Shown: positions 1 through 8,965, numbered from the stretch's first letter. The stretch: DNA of 64,000 bases from Pseudarthrobacter enclensis (GCF_001457025.1 NZ_KQ758602.1:62001-126000); one strand, 5' to 3'. Numbers and translations are program-made. Notes: a model not told the origin generated them from the letters alone.

Positions 1-978
1 CCCGTGGAGTACCGCGCCACCGTCCTGGACAACGGCGGCCACACCGCCACCAGCCAGGCACGCCAGGCGAACGTCCCGGCGCCCGTACTGACGCTGCAGA
101 AACCTGCGGAGGGCAGCAGCGTGCAAGGGACCGTGGAGCTCAGCGCCACGGCAGACCCGGAGAAGCCCAGCCACGTGGTCACGTTCGAGCGCAGCGTGTC
201 AGGCGGCGCCTGGACGGTGATCGGCACGGACGACTCGTCCCCTGCTTACACGGCCAGCGATGATGTTTCCGGCGTGGCCGACGGCACCAGCGTGCAGTAC
301 AGGGCGTCCATGGCGGGGCCCGGCTTCGCGGTGGCCAGCGGGATCCGGACGGTCACCGTGGGCGAGGCACCACAGCCCGATGCCGTCGCCGTGGCGGGAT
401 CGCTGAACCAGGCAATGGGGTGCGCCGCGCCTTGGGATCCTGCGTGTTCCCAGGCGCAGATGGTCCTTGATCCGGCTGACCGGATCTGGCGGCTGACTGT
501 TGACCTGCCCAAAGGCAGCTACGAGTTCAAGGCAGCCCTCAACGGCGGCTGGACCGAAAACTACGGCGCAGACGGTGAGCTGGACGGACCGAACATCGCC
601 CTGGACCATCCGGGCGGACCGGTCACCTTCCGCTATGACAACAGCACCCACCTGCTCAGCACGGTCTACGCCTCGCAGCAGCCCGGCGCGGTGGCCGCGG
701 CGGGAAGCATGGACAGCGAGCTGGGCTGTGCCGGGGACTGGGAGCCGGCCTGCGATCAGGCCCAACTCGTCCTCGACCCGGCAGACCTGGTGTGGAAGCT
801 GTCAGTGCCGGACCTCCCGGCCGGCAGCTACGAGTTCAAGGCTGCCCTGGACCGCTCCTGGAACGTCAGTTACGGCGCCGGCGGGGTTTCCCCGGGTGCC
901 AACATCACCTTTGACCACGACGGCGGCCCGGTCACCTTCCGGTACGACCACTTCACCCACCTGATTACGGCGGGATAG
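1..978 (+). CDS. C-terminal part of a pullulanase/alpha-amylase-type protein with two X25 modules (5' end outside the window)
   Basis: The reading frame is open at the first base, so this is the 3' part of a longer gene; the GTG at position 4 is probably internal. The 325 visible residues hold an Ig-like stretch (about 27-118) and then two tandem copies of a roughly 95-residue module (about 126-222 and 228-324). Both copies share the patterns AAGS/VAGS, W(D/E)PAC, QAQ(M/L)VLDPAD and GSYEFKAAL. This is the X25 starch-binding-type module found in bacterial pullulanases and amylases. No catalytic motif is visible. MalQ nearby fits a role in extracellular alpha-glucan breakdown, with the modules binding the substrate. 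The assignment to pullulanase rather than another GH13 enzyme rests only on the module type. It ends with TAG just before a strong hairpin. Confidence 0.75.
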   Translation, partial: PVEYRATVLDNGGHTATSQARQANVPAPVLTLQKPAEGSSVQGTVELSATADPEKPSHVVTFERSVSGGAWTVIGTDDSSPAYTASDDVSGVADGTSVQYRASMAGPGFAVASGIRTVTVGEAPQPDAVAVAGSLNQAMGCAAPWDPACSQAQMVLDPADRIWRLTVDLPKGSYEFKAALNGGWTENYGADGELDGPNIALDHPGGPVTFRYDNSTHLLSTVYASQQPGAVAAAGSMDSELGCAGDWEPACDQAQLVLDPADLVWKLSVPDLPAGSYEFKAALDRSWNVSYGAGGVSPGANITFDHDGGPVTFRYDHFTHLITAG

Positions 979-997
979 GTAAGGCCTGCAAGGCACC

Positions 998-1038
998 GGG
1001 GCCGGGACAGCGTGGGAGACCCAGGCTGTCCCGGCCCC
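998..1038. terminator. Bidirectional terminator hairpin
   Basis: GGGGCCGGGACAGC (998-1011) is the exact reverse complement of 1025-1038, a 14-bp perfect stem with a 13-nt loop. It lies between two convergent genes, the X25-module protein and the NmrA-like protein. There is no clear T-run on either side. Confidence 0.75.
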
Positions 1039-1046
1039 GCCGTGCG

Positions 1047-1958
1047 CTAGCCCGTGACCGGATGCCCGAGCAGGCCGGCAAGCCGGGCGACTGCGTCCTC
1101 GGCCGTGGGCGGCGGGCCGAACACTTCACGCTGCCTGCCGGTATTTGCCACGTAACGGCCGGTCTGGAACCACTCGATCATCGAGGCCATGTCCTTGACC
1201 ATCGGGTTGACCCGCCCGGCCACCAGGCCTGCAGCCTTCAGGACACCGACGGGTGTTGACCGGACCTTGATCTTCCTGCCGGTGAGCCGGCCCAGGAGGT
1301 CTGCCACGTCCTTCATCCGGACCGGCCGGTCCCAGCCGACATCGATGCGCTGCCCCTCGATGCCGGGAGCGTCCACGGCATCGGCCAGGTACCCGGCAAG
1401 GTCCGGGGTCAGCACGAATGTCATGGGAATGGTGGGCGACCCGAACCACATCAGCCTGCCCTTCGCGACCGGGTCCCCGCCGAAGCGTGTCACCTGGTCC
1501 AGGAAGGCCCCCGGCCGGAGCGCCACAAAAGGTACGCCCAGGCTTTCAAGGTGGTCCTCCATCAATTTCTTGTGCCAGAAGTGTGGCACCTGCGGAGTCT
1601 CGTCACAGGTCAGGATGCTGGTGAGGACGAACCGCCGCACGCCGGCCCGGGATGCTGCCGCGGCGAGGTTGGAGTTGCCCTCGGTGTCGGTGGCGGCAGT
1701 GTCGCCCTTGCGGTGCCGCGTGTATCCGGCGGCTGATGTCACCACGGCGTCCGCTCCCGCCATCGCCTGGTCCAGGGACCGGGGGTCCATCATGTCCCCG
1801 CGGGCTATTTCCACGCCGAGGGATTCCAGCCGGGAGGCATCCGAACCGGGCCGTACCAGGGCACGCACCGGCTTGCCCCTGTCCACCAGTGCGGTGACCA
1901 CCTGGCCGCCGAGCATGCCCGTACCGCCGATTACCAGTACCGGGCCATCGTCACTCAT
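1047..1958 (-). CDS. NmrA-like NAD(P)-binding Rossmann-fold protein
   Basis: 303 aa. A glycine-rich dinucleotide-binding motif GGTGMLGG sits near residues 11-18, followed by the alternating strand-helix pattern of an extended or atypical SDR (NmrA/YwnB type). The classical YxxxK is replaced by a weak HKK region, as is usual in the NmrA group, whose members are often redox sensors or act on small quinone/enone substrates. The ATG is preceded by GAGGAG at good spacing. It starts 20 nt downstream of malQ on the same strand, so the two may be co-transcribed, although a metabolic link is not obvious. Substrate unknown. Confidence 0.75.
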   Translation of the reverse strand: MSDDGPVLVIGGTGMLGGQVVTALVDRGKPVRALVRPGSDASRLESLGVEIARGDMMDPRSLDQAMAGADAVVTSAAGYTRHRKGDTAATDTEGNSNLAAAASRAGVRRFVLTSILTCDETPQVPHFWHKKLMEDHLESLGVPFVALRPGAFLDQVTRFGGDPVAKGRLMWFGSPTIPMTFVLTPDLAGYLADAVDAPGIEGQRIDVGWDRPVRMKDVADLLGRLTGRKIKVRSTPVGVLKAAGLVAGRVNPMVKDMASMIEWFQTGRYVANTGRQREVFGPPPTAEDAVARLAGLLGHPVTG

Positions 1959-1978
1959 TTGATTCTCCTCACGGTTGG

Positions 1979-4201
1979 CTAGTTGTGCAGGGCCCCCTCC
2001 ACCGCCGCGAGCAGCGAGTTGAACCGCACGTTGGCGGGAAGGTCGTCAAGGAAAACAGGCCTGCCGTCCGGGCCGGCCAGCGGGACCTGCCAGTTCGGGT
2101 ACAGGGCTTCGGTGGTGCCCGGCTGGTTCTGGACCCGCCTCTCCCCCACTGCGTCGACCAAGGCCACCCCCAGCAGTACCGACGGCGTTTGGGTCAGCAG
2201 CAGGTGCAGGGCTTCGATGGTCCGCGCCTCAGTCTCGGCGGAGCTGCCGGCTTCCGGCAGATACCCCCGTTCCCGGAGCAGCGCGAACATCTTCTCCAGC
2301 GAGGCGTTGTGCTCCGCACGTTCCTCCGCCTCGGACCGTTCCAGCAGACCCAGCGTGCTCCGCAGCGCCACGTGGTCGCCGGCGAGGTATCCGGCGGTGG
2401 GCGGAAGGTCATGGGTATTGACGCTGGCCAGCGCCTGCGTGCGGTACTTTTCGGGCGCAAGGGGAGAGTCGCCGTCGTACTCAAACCAGAGGATGGAGGT
2501 GCCCAGGATGCCGCGGGCCGCGAGGTAGTCCCTGACCCACGGCTCAAACGTGCCCAGGTCCTCGCCAATGACCACGGCTCCGGCCCGGTGGGCCTCCAGC
2601 GCGAGGATGCCAATCAGGGCCTCGTGGTCGTATTTGACGTACGCGCCGTCGCCGGGGGCGTTGCCGGTGGGGATCCACCAGAGCCGGAACAGGCCCAGGA
2701 TGTGGTCCACCCGGATGCCGCCGGCGTGCCGCAGGACCGTGGCCAGCATGTTCCGGAACGGCCGGTAGCCTGCCTCGGCCAGCCGGGCGGGATGCCACGG
2801 GGGCTGGCCCCAGTCCTGGCCCTGCTGGTTGTACATGTCCGGCGGGGCGCCGACGCTGGTGGCAGGCGCCAGCACGCCGCGGAGGGTCCACGCATCGGCG
2901 CTGCTGTGGTCCACCCCCACCGCCAGGTCGTGCACCACGCCAAGCCGCATCCCCGCCCGCAGCGCGGCCTGCTGGGCGCTTTCGAGCTGTTCATCGCAGA
3001 TCCACTGAAGCCAGCGGTGGAACCCGATCCGGTCCGCGAGCTTCTCCCGCAGCGCCTCCGCCTGGGGCGAGCCCAGCGAAAAGGCCGGGTCCGCCCACAG
3101 GGGATCGCCTGGTGCGGTGTCTTCGCGGATGGCCGACCACAGGGCGAAGTCGTCCAGTCCGGCACCGGCAATCCGGCAGAACTCGTCGAACGCCGCCTGC
3201 CGGGACGGTGACCGGCGCGTGTGGTACAGCAGTTCGAGGGCCTGCAGCTTGGCCGCGTAGACAGCGTCCCGGTCCAGCCGCCCGCCGTCCTTGTTCAGGC
3301 CGGCCACCTCTTCGTGGAGTTTCTCCAGGGATGCCCGGCGCCGCGGCCGCAGGTAGGCGAGCTCCGGGATGGCCTCGATGCGGATGTAGATCGGGTTGAA
3401 GAACCGGCGCGTGGATGGCGAGTACGGTGAGGGCTGCACCGGCGGCACGGGTTCGGCAGCGTGCAGCGGGTTGACCAGCACGTAGTCGGCGCCCCGGGCT
3501 CCGCTGAGCGCGGCCAGATCGGCCAGGTCCGCGAAGTCGCCGATGCCCCACGACCTCTTGGACCGCACGGAGTAAAGCTGTGTGGCCAGGCCCCAGCCCC
3601 GGCGCTTTTCAAGGTCCCGGGCGGTGTCCAGCCGTGCCGGGGTCACCACGAGCGTTGCCTCCGCGGTATGGCTTCCGGAGGCGGCGTGGAGCGTATGCCA
3701 GCCGAGCGGCAGGTCCTCCGGCAGGGCAAACGTTGCCCGGCCGATGGAGACACCGTCCACGTCCCGCGGCTGAACCCATACGTCCTGCTGGGCCGCGTCC
3801 CGGGTGCCGCCGCCCTCGAGGCTGATGCGCAGGCTCACGGACGCGCCGTCCGGCACGTGCACCGGGACCTGCGCGGGTTCGCCTTGCTGGATGACGACGG
3901 CGGGAGGCAGCATCCGCCGCCAGGGAGCCAGCTCCGCCTCTTCCAGCCCGGCGCGGATCTGTTCGTTGGAATGGGCAGGAACGCCCAGGGCGCCCAACAC
4001 CTTGACCAGTGTCCCTTCGGCGACCGTATGCGGCAGCCCGTCCCAGCCCTGGAAGGAGGTTCCCACCCCGTGGGCGTCGGCCAGCTGCTGCAGCAAGTGG
4101 GTATCCAGGGCGTCTCCGCCGGCGGCCGGGCCGGTCCCTGCCGCCAATGGTTCCGCGGGCACATCCCGCCGTAGTGCCTGCTGCTGCTCTGATGCCGTCA
4201 T
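1979..4201 (-). CDS. malQ: 4-alpha-glucanotransferase (amylomaltase, GH77)
   Basis: 740 aa. It transfers alpha-1,4-glucan segments between maltodextrins in the cytoplasm. GH77 hallmarks are visible: the nucleophile region GIRVDHILG, the acid/base region VIGEDLG, and NTHDLPP with the conserved His-Asp. The long N-terminal extension of about 160 residues before the barrel is typical of actinobacterial MalQ. The frame stays open for another 53 codons upstream, but that stretch is Cys/His/Arg-rich and non-homologous in character; the ATG at 4201 has GAGG 9 nt upstream and is preferred. It fits with the alpha-glucan-binding protein at the left edge of the window. The NmrA-like gene follows. Confidence 0.93.
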   Translation of the reverse strand: MTASEQQQALRRDVPAEPLAAGTGPAAGGDALDTHLLQQLADAHGVGTSFQGWDGLPHTVAEGTLVKVLGALGVPAHSNEQIRAGLEEAELAPWRRMLPPAVVIQQGEPAQVPVHVPDGASVSLRISLEGGGTRDAAQQDVWVQPRDVDGVSIGRATFALPEDLPLGWHTLHAASGSHTAEATLVVTPARLDTARDLEKRRGWGLATQLYSVRSKRSWGIGDFADLADLAALSGARGADYVLVNPLHAAEPVPPVQPSPYSPSTRRFFNPIYIRIEAIPELAYLRPRRRASLEKLHEEVAGLNKDGGRLDRDAVYAAKLQALELLYHTRRSPSRQAAFDEFCRIAGAGLDDFALWSAIREDTAPGDPLWADPAFSLGSPQAEALREKLADRIGFHRWLQWICDEQLESAQQAALRAGMRLGVVHDLAVGVDHSSADAWTLRGVLAPATSVGAPPDMYNQQGQDWGQPPWHPARLAEAGYRPFRNMLATVLRHAGGIRVDHILGLFRLWWIPTGNAPGDGAYVKYDHEALIGILALEAHRAGAVVIGEDLGTFEPWVRDYLAARGILGTSILWFEYDGDSPLAPEKYRTQALASVNTHDLPPTAGYLAGDHVALRSTLGLLERSEAEERAEHNASLEKMFALLRERGYLPEAGSSAETEARTIEALHLLLTQTPSVLLGVALVDAVGERRVQNQPGTTEALYPNWQVPLAGPDGRPVFLDDLPANVRFNSLLAAVEGALHN

Positions 4202-4603
4202 GCGTGTCCGCCTCGTCTGGTGTGATGGGCCTGAACTTACAGTGCTGCATGTTGCACCGGGCGTTTGCACCCCCGCGCACAACCGTTGGTTCAGATTATT
4301 GCAGTGCCGCCGCGGGATGAAACTGTGTCCGGAAACAGCCCGCACGCCACAAAACGTCATCCCGGACGCGTTCCGTTACTCCGCGCGTCGAAAAGAGAAG
4401 GAACAAGGCGGGATTCCGCCGGGCGGAAACGAATCTGTGTAGCCTCGTGACGACCAAGGGGGACCTGCCGGCCTGCGGCTTCACGGCGCCACGCCGCGGC
4501 CCAGCGGGCCACTGCCCGGCCGTGCGGGTCCGACGGCACGCACCACCGCAGGGCCGCAGGCAGCGGCAACTATGGATATACAGGCAACAGGAGGGAACCG
4601 GGG
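4202..4603. other. Divergent intergenic region between malQ and the aldo/keto reductase gene
   Basis: A 402-bp non-coding gap that must hold both promoters. Its middle part is less GC-rich than the neighbouring genes. Short frames inside it have no ribosome binding site and no protein character. The one structured element I see is the palindrome at 4414-4428. Confidence 0.6.
4414..4428. promoter_or_regulatory. 15-bp perfect palindrome, possible operator
   Basis: TTCCGCC-G-GGCGGAA is a perfect inverted repeat in the divergent malQ/aldo-keto reductase promoter region. Its size suits a dimeric repressor, but no matching copy elsewhere supports it and a chance GC-rich palindrome is possible. Confidence 0.3.
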
Positions 4604-5650
4604 ATGAGCCTCAGCGAATTGAGGGTGTTCGGACGTTCGGGCACCCCCGTCAGCCAACTGACCATTGGCACCATGAACTTCGGCGAGGGCACCGGCGGAC
4701 CGCACGGGGCGCCCACTGGCGCCGAGGAAAGCATCCGTGTCATCCACGAGGCGCTCGACTCCGGCATCACCGCCATCGACACCGCGGACGTCTACTCACA
4801 GGGCGAATCGGAACAGGTGGTGGGCCGCGCCCTCCGCGGCCGCCGCGACGACGTCTTCCTGGCCACCAAGTTCCACGGCCAAATGAGCGCCAACCCGGCC
4901 CATTCCGGCAACTCCCGCCGCTGGATCACGCAGGCGGTGGAGGGCAGCCTCCGCCGGCTGCAAACGGACCGGATCGATCTCTACCAGGCCCACCGGCCGG
5001 ACTACAACACCGACGTCCTGGAAACCATCACCACCCTCAACGACCTGATCCGGCAGGGCAAGATCCTCTACTACGGCACCTCAGTGTTCACCCCTGCGCA
5101 GCTGGTGGAAGCGCAGTGGCTGGCCACCACCAACCACTTGATCCCGCCGCTCGGGAACCAGGTGCCCTACTCCATGCTGGTCCGCGGCAATGAGCGTGAC
5201 GTGTTCCCGATTGCCCAGCAGTACGGGCTCGGCGTCCTCGCCTACGGCCCCCTGGCGGGCGGCTGGCTGTCCGGGGAATTCACCCTGGAAGCAAGCAAGG
5301 CGCCCACGCGGGTGCATTCGCTGCCTGGCCGGTATGACATCTCCGGTCCCTCCAGCGAGCGCAAGCTCCACGCCGCGGACGCGCTGGCCAGGTTGGCGGA
5401 CAAGCTGGAGCTGTCCCTGGTGGACCTGTCCCTGGGCTTCGCCCTGACGCATCCCGCCATCAGCAGCGTTATTATCGGCCCCCGCAACAGTGAGCACCTG
5501 CAGGCCTACCTGCGGGCGGCGGACGTCCGGCTCGGCGAGGACGTGCTGGACGCCATCGACGAGCTGGTGCCCCCGGGAACCAACTTTGTGGAACGGGACG
5601 CCGGAGCGATCGTCCCGTCCATTGAGTTCGCGGAGCTGCGGCGGCGGTAG
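4604..5650 (+). CDS. Aldo/keto reductase
   Basis: 348 aa TIM-barrel NADPH-dependent oxidoreductase. The catalytic tetrad is visible: Asp59 and Tyr64 (DTADVYS), Lys89 (LATKF) and His130 (QAHRPD). The C-terminal cofactor-binding segment (IIGPRNSEHL) is also typical. It belongs to the YajO/YghZ-like group acting on aldehydes or keto-sugars. The start has GGAGGGAA upstream. Physiological substrate unknown; it stands alone and transcribes away from malQ. Confidence 0.88.
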   Translation: MSLSELRVFGRSGTPVSQLTIGTMNFGEGTGGPHGAPTGAEESIRVIHEALDSGITAIDTADVYSQGESEQVVGRALRGRRDDVFLATKFHGQMSANPAHSGNSRRWITQAVEGSLRRLQTDRIDLYQAHRPDYNTDVLETITTLNDLIRQGKILYYGTSVFTPAQLVEAQWLATTNHLIPPLGNQVPYSMLVRGNERDVFPIAQQYGLGVLAYGPLAGGWLSGEFTLEASKAPTRVHSLPGRYDISGPSSERKLHAADALARLADKLELSLVDLSLGFALTHPAISSVIIGPRNSEHLQAYLRAADVRLGEDVLDAIDELVPPGTNFVERDAGAIVPSIEFAELRRR

Positions 5651-5719
5651 CTTCGGGCGGCCCCCGTCTCCTCAGCCTCCGGAGCCCCGGGAGCCCCCGC
5701 AGCCCCCCCCCGGCCTAAG

Positions 5720-6307
5720 ATGGCTTGGATGAGGGCGCTTCTCACGGTTGGCCATGGCACTGCCTCGCAGGAGGAGTTCACCCGGTTGTTGGCAGCGGCG
5801 GACGTGACGTCTCTGGTGGACGTGCGGATCGGCCCCGGCAGCCGGAAGTACCCGCACTTCGGCAAGGACCTGATGGCGCAATGGTTGCCCGACGCCGGAA
5901 TCAGCTACCGCTGGGAGCAGCGGCTTGGCGGTTTCCGGAAGCCCAGTCCGGACTCCCCCGATGTGGCGCTGCGCAACGATTCCTTCCGCGCCTATGCCGG
6001 CTGGATGCGGTCGGCCGCCTTCGGTGCCGCCGCCGCTGAACTGCTGGCGGGCGCCCGGCAGGAACAGACGGCCATCATGTGCAGCGAGACAGTGTGGTGG
6101 CGCTGCCACCGCAGGCTCATCGCCGACCACTGCGTCCTCCTCGCCGAAGAGCCGGTGGAACACCTGATGCCCCCGGGCCGGACGACGCCGCATGTCCCAA
6201 CCCTGGGCGTCCGGGTACTGGACGGCGGACTGGTCTACGACGCCGTGGACGGGCAGGCCCCCTCCGGACCGTCGCGCCCGTGCCCGGCCGCCAGGCCAAA
6301 CCCTTGA
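5720..6307 (+). CDS. DUF488 family protein
   Basis: 195 aa. The DUF488 pattern is clear: an N-terminal TVGHGT strand, VDVRIGPGSRKYPHF (residues 34-47), and the C-terminal signature with Cys121, Ser122, Glu123, Trp126/127, Cys129, His130 and Arg131. The family is of uncertain function and is often described as having a nucleotide- or DNA-processing-like fold. No Shine-Dalgarno is visible before ATG 5720 or the in-frame ATG 5729, so the exact start is unsure. A C-rich run precedes the start. The adjacent DUF3040 gene follows by 66 nt. Confidence 0.8.
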   Translation: MAWMRALLTVGHGTASQEEFTRLLAAADVTSLVDVRIGPGSRKYPHFGKDLMAQWLPDAGISYRWEQRLGGFRKPSPDSPDVALRNDSFRAYAGWMRSAAFGAAAAELLAGARQEQTAIMCSETVWWRCHRRLIADHCVLLAEEPVEHLMPPGRTTPHVPTLGVRVLDGGLVYDAVDGQAPSGPSRPCPAARPNP

Positions 6308-6373
6308 CTGGGCGCGGGAACACTCTTACCGTCGAAAGCGATACCCGCGTCTCATGGAATCCAGGGGCATCCA

Positions 6374-6673
6374 ATGCCAATGTCTGAAGAGGAGCGGAGG
6401 CTGCTCAAGGAACTGGAGCTCGGGCTGATCGCCGACGATCCCCACCTGGCCATGGAGCTGCTCTCCGGTTACCCGTCCCGCCGCGTTCCGCCGGGCCTGA
6501 TCGCAGGCTCACTGGTGTGCCTGCTGGCATTCGCGATCGTCGCGGCGGGCATCGGCAGCCAGGAGGTGGCCGCCGTCGTGGTCGGTGTCCTGCTGCTGGC
6601 ACTTGGCGCCTGCCTGCTGCTGAACCGGTCCCTCGTGCGGGGCAGCCGGCACCGCGGACGCACCATCGGCTGA
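6374..6673 (+). CDS. DUF3040 small membrane protein
   Basis: 99 aa. It begins with the charged DUF3040 signature (SEEERRLLKELE, then DDPHLA), followed by two predicted transmembrane helices (about 43-62 and 65-83) and a basic tail. These are small actinobacterial membrane proteins of unknown function. AGGGGC lies upstream of the ATG. Its 3' half overlaps the convergent EamA gene by 165 bp on the opposite strand. Confidence 0.82.
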   Translation: MPMSEEERRLLKELELGLIADDPHLAMELLSGYPSRRVPPGLIAGSLVCLLAFAIVAAGIGSQEVAAVVVGVLLLALGACLLLNRSLVRGSRHRGRTIG

Positions 6674-7732
6674 CGCGTCCGGGGACGCAACGGACCGCCC
6701 GCGTCGGCCTGCGTGCCGCGGCGCCAGGATGAACATACTGCCCAGCACGACGGCGGCGCCAAGCCAGCCAAGTGCCGGCAGCCGCTCCCCCACCACCAGC
6801 ACGGCGAGGGCGGCTGCCACCACCGTTTCCAGCAGGGAGATGCCCGTGGCGGTGCTGGCCCTGACCCTGGCCAGGCCAAGCCCGAAGAGGACGTAGCCGG
6901 CGAACATCGGCACCAGTGCCATGTAGGCGCCCACGGCGAAGTTTGTTCCGGAGGCAAGCAGGGGTGCGCCGGTGGCGGCAAGGACGGGCATGAGCAGCAG
7001 CCCGCCCAGGCCGAAGACGCATCCCATGGCGGCGCGCGACGTGACGCCGCCGGCAATGGTGCCGCTGCCTGCGTTGACAACCGTTCCGCCGATCATCCGG
7101 TGCACGGCCCACGAGTAGAGGGCATAGGTGCCGCCGGCCAGCAGGCCCAGCAGGATCCCCGCCGTGAAGGACCAGGAACCGGCGGCCACCGTTCCCGCAG
7201 GCGTTTCGGGACTGTGGCCGGCGAAGGACAGCACGGCTGCTCCTCCCACCCCCAGCAGCGCACCGGCCGTCCATCGCCGGGTCAGCGGCTTCCGGTCCGC
7301 GAACCGTTCAATCAGCGCCGCCGCCACGGGAGCCGAGCCGATGGACACCACCGTTCCCACCGCCACGCCGGACAGGTCCATGGAGCTGTAAAAGGCCAGC
7401 GGATACACAGCAACAGCCACAGCGCCCAGGACAGCCAGCTGCCACTGCCGCAGGATGCCATGCCACTGCCGCCGGATGGCCCGCGCCGCGGTCAGGGCCT
7501 GCAGGAGGCCGCCGATGCCCATGGCCACCGCACCGATGGCCAGCGGACCCACCCCGGCGGCGAAGGTGGCGGCGGTCCCGGTGGTGCCCCAGAGGATGGA
7601 GGCAGTAGCTACGAACAGGGCACCCCAGAGCGGGGTCTTGGGGTTACCCGCCGTCCCGGAACCGCCTGAACCCAGGCTGCCTGACGCCAGGCTGCCTGGG
7701 CCAGGGCGGCCCGGCGTAGCATTGCCTGTCAC
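6509..7732 (-). CDS. EamA/DMT family transporter
   Basis: About 407 aa with ten predicted transmembrane helices in two EamA repeats, typical of small-molecule exporters (RhaT/YdcZ-like superfamily). I place the start at GTG 7732, which overlaps the stop of the upstream tetR gene as GTGA, implying translational coupling; the frame also extends to 7780 inside tetR. The last 55 or so residues (polar, Gln/Asp/Ala-rich) are encoded antisense to the DUF3040 gene and look like a read-through tail rather than part of the fold. Being in one unit with TetR behind a palindromic operator suggests a ligand-inducible exporter. Substrate unknown. Confidence 0.82.
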   Translation of the reverse strand: MTGNATPGRPGPGSLASGSLGSGGSGTAGNPKTPLWGALFVATASILWGTTGTAATFAAGVGPLAIGAVAMGIGGLLQALTAARAIRRQWHGILRQWQLAVLGAVAVAVYPLAFYSSMDLSGVAVGTVVSIGSAPVAAALIERFADRKPLTRRWTAGALLGVGGAAVLSFAGHSPETPAGTVAAGSWSFTAGILLGLLAGGTYALYSWAVHRMIGGTVVNAGSGTIAGGVTSRAAMGCVFGLGGLLLMPVLAATGAPLLASGTNFAVGAYMALVPMFAGYVLFGLGLARVRASTATGISLLETVVAAALAVLVVGERLPALGWLGAAVVLGSMFILAPRHAGRRGRSVASPDASADGASAVPAAPHEGPVQQQAGAKCQQQDTDHDGGHLLAADARRDDRECQQAHQ

Positions 7733-8331
7733 AGGGCTGCCAGCATGTCCGCGGCGATGCCCCGGGCGTCGCGCAGGCACGCCTCGTCGCCTTCGAGTCC
7801 TGCCCGGGACATGGCGCCTTCGAGCAGGAAGGACAGGTGCCGGGCGGTCCGCCCGGCCCGCCGGGGATCGTCCGGAAGGAGTTCACGGACGTGGCCGGCC
7901 AAGAGTGCTTCCACCTCTTCCTTGTGCTCCCGTACCGCAGCCCGCCCTGCGCTGCCCGCGGGGAGCTCAGCTGCTGCGTTGAGGAGTCCGCAGCCACGGA
8001 AGCCATGCTCGTAGGCGGCGTTGGCGTGGTCCAGGTAGGCGTCGAAAACCGACAGCGCGCGTGCCGTCGGGGAGTCGGCGGCGGCCAGGCGTGCCCGGTA
8101 GAGGCCCAGCCATTCTTCGTGGCGGGCCGCGAGGTAGGCAGCCACGAGGTCCGCCTTGGACGAGAAGTTGTTGTAGAGGCTCTTTTTCGCTACTCCCGCC
8201 TCGGCAGTGATGGTGTCGATACCGGTGGCGGCAACGCCCTGCGCATAGAAGAGCCGGGCGGCAGCCTCGAGAAGAAGATTACGGGCCGGCCGGCGGGACG
8301 GCACGACGCCCTGGGATGCAGTCACGGTCAC
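7729..8331 (-). CDS. TetR/AcrR family repressor
   Basis: 200 aa. The N-terminal HTH (about residues 20-65) contains GVAATGIDTITAEAGV and KKSLYNNFSSKADLV, the standard TetR recognition-helix region with SLYNNF. The C-terminal ligand domain is of the TetR_C type. A 34-bp palindrome ends 12 nt upstream of the ATG, so the protein very likely represses itself and the coupled EamA exporter. Ligand unknown. Confidence 0.9.
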   Translation of the reverse strand: MTVTASQGVVPSRRPARNLLLEAAARLFYAQGVAATGIDTITAEAGVAKKSLYNNFSSKADLVAAYLAARHEEWLGLYRARLAAADSPTARALSVFDAYLDHANAAYEHGFRGCGLLNAAAELPAGSAGRAAVREHKEEVEALLAGHVRELLPDDPRRAGRTARHLSFLLEGAMSRAGLEGDEACLRDARGIAADMLAAL

Positions 8332-8342
8332 TCCTCACGAAA

Positions 8343-8376
8343 TCCTGGGTAGGTAGACCAGTCTACCTACCCAGGA
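8343..8376. promoter_or_regulatory. TetR operator: 34-bp palindrome
   Basis: The 16-bp arm TCCTGGGTAGGTAGAC (8343-8358) is repeated as its exact reverse complement at 8361-8376, separated by CA. The core TAGAC-CA-GTCTA is the pattern seen for many TetR-family operators. It lies between the 3' end of gntK and the start of tetR, where it can control only tetR-eamA. Confidence 0.85.
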
Positions 8377-8395
8377 CAGTGTGCGGAACCTTGTG

Positions 8396-8965
8396 CTATG
8401 CAGCGGCCCCGGCGGTCCGGGACTGCAGTTCCAGGATCACGGCGTCCACGATGGCCTCCGGTTCCAGCCTGACGTCAGCGAGGATGTGGTCCTCATCCGC
8501 TGCCGGCGGTTCGAGGGTGGCCAGCTGCGACTCGAGCAGGGTGCGGGGCATGAACTCGTGGGCCCGCGCATCCATCCGGGCCGCGATGGTTGCCGCACCG
8601 CCCGAGAGGTGGACGAAGACCGTCCCGGGTGCGGTGCCGCGCAGAAGGTCCCGGTAGCTGCGCTTGAGCGCGGAGCAGGCGACGACGGGCGCCGGGGCCG
8701 TACCGCCGTCGTCCGTTGCCGCGCTCCCGGCGCCGGCGAGGAGCTGCCCGATGCGCGCTAGCCACGGCTCCCTGTCGCCGTCGGTCAGCGGGACGCCGGC
8801 GGCCATCTTTTCCTTGTTGGCGGGCGGGTGGTAATCGTCTCCGTCCAGGAACGGGACGCCCAGGCGGCGGGCCAGCAGGGCACCCACCGTGGACTTGCCG
8901 CAACCGGACACGCCCATCACCACCACGGGCGGGAACCGGCGGACTGCGGAGGCCGGCGGTGTCAC
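8396..8965 (-). CDS. gntK: Gluconokinase
   Basis: 189 aa. It phosphorylates gluconate to 6-phosphogluconate. The P-loop GVSGCGKST is at residues 18-26, followed by LDGDDYHPPANKEKM and LTDGDREPWL, the signature of bacterial gluconokinases. The ATG overlaps the stop of the upstream idonate-type dehydrogenase by 4 nt (ATGA). As the last gene of the operon it delivers the sugar acid made by the three upstream oxidoreductases into the pentose phosphate pathway. Confidence 0.93.
   Translation of the reverse strand: MTPPASAVRRFPPVVVMGVSGCGKSTVGALLARRLGVPFLDGDDYHPPANKEKMAAGVPLTDGDREPWLARIGQLLAGAGSAATDDGGTAPAPVVACSALKRSYRDLLRGTAPGTVFVHLSGGAATIAARMDARAHEFMPRTLLESQLATLEPPAADEDHILADVRLEPEAIVDAVILELQSRTAGAAA

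Noticed and set aside
4202..4360. 53-codon N-terminal extension of MalQ
   Set aside because: Cys/His/Arg-rich, unlike the rest of the protein; the internal ATG at 4201 has a proper ribosome site.
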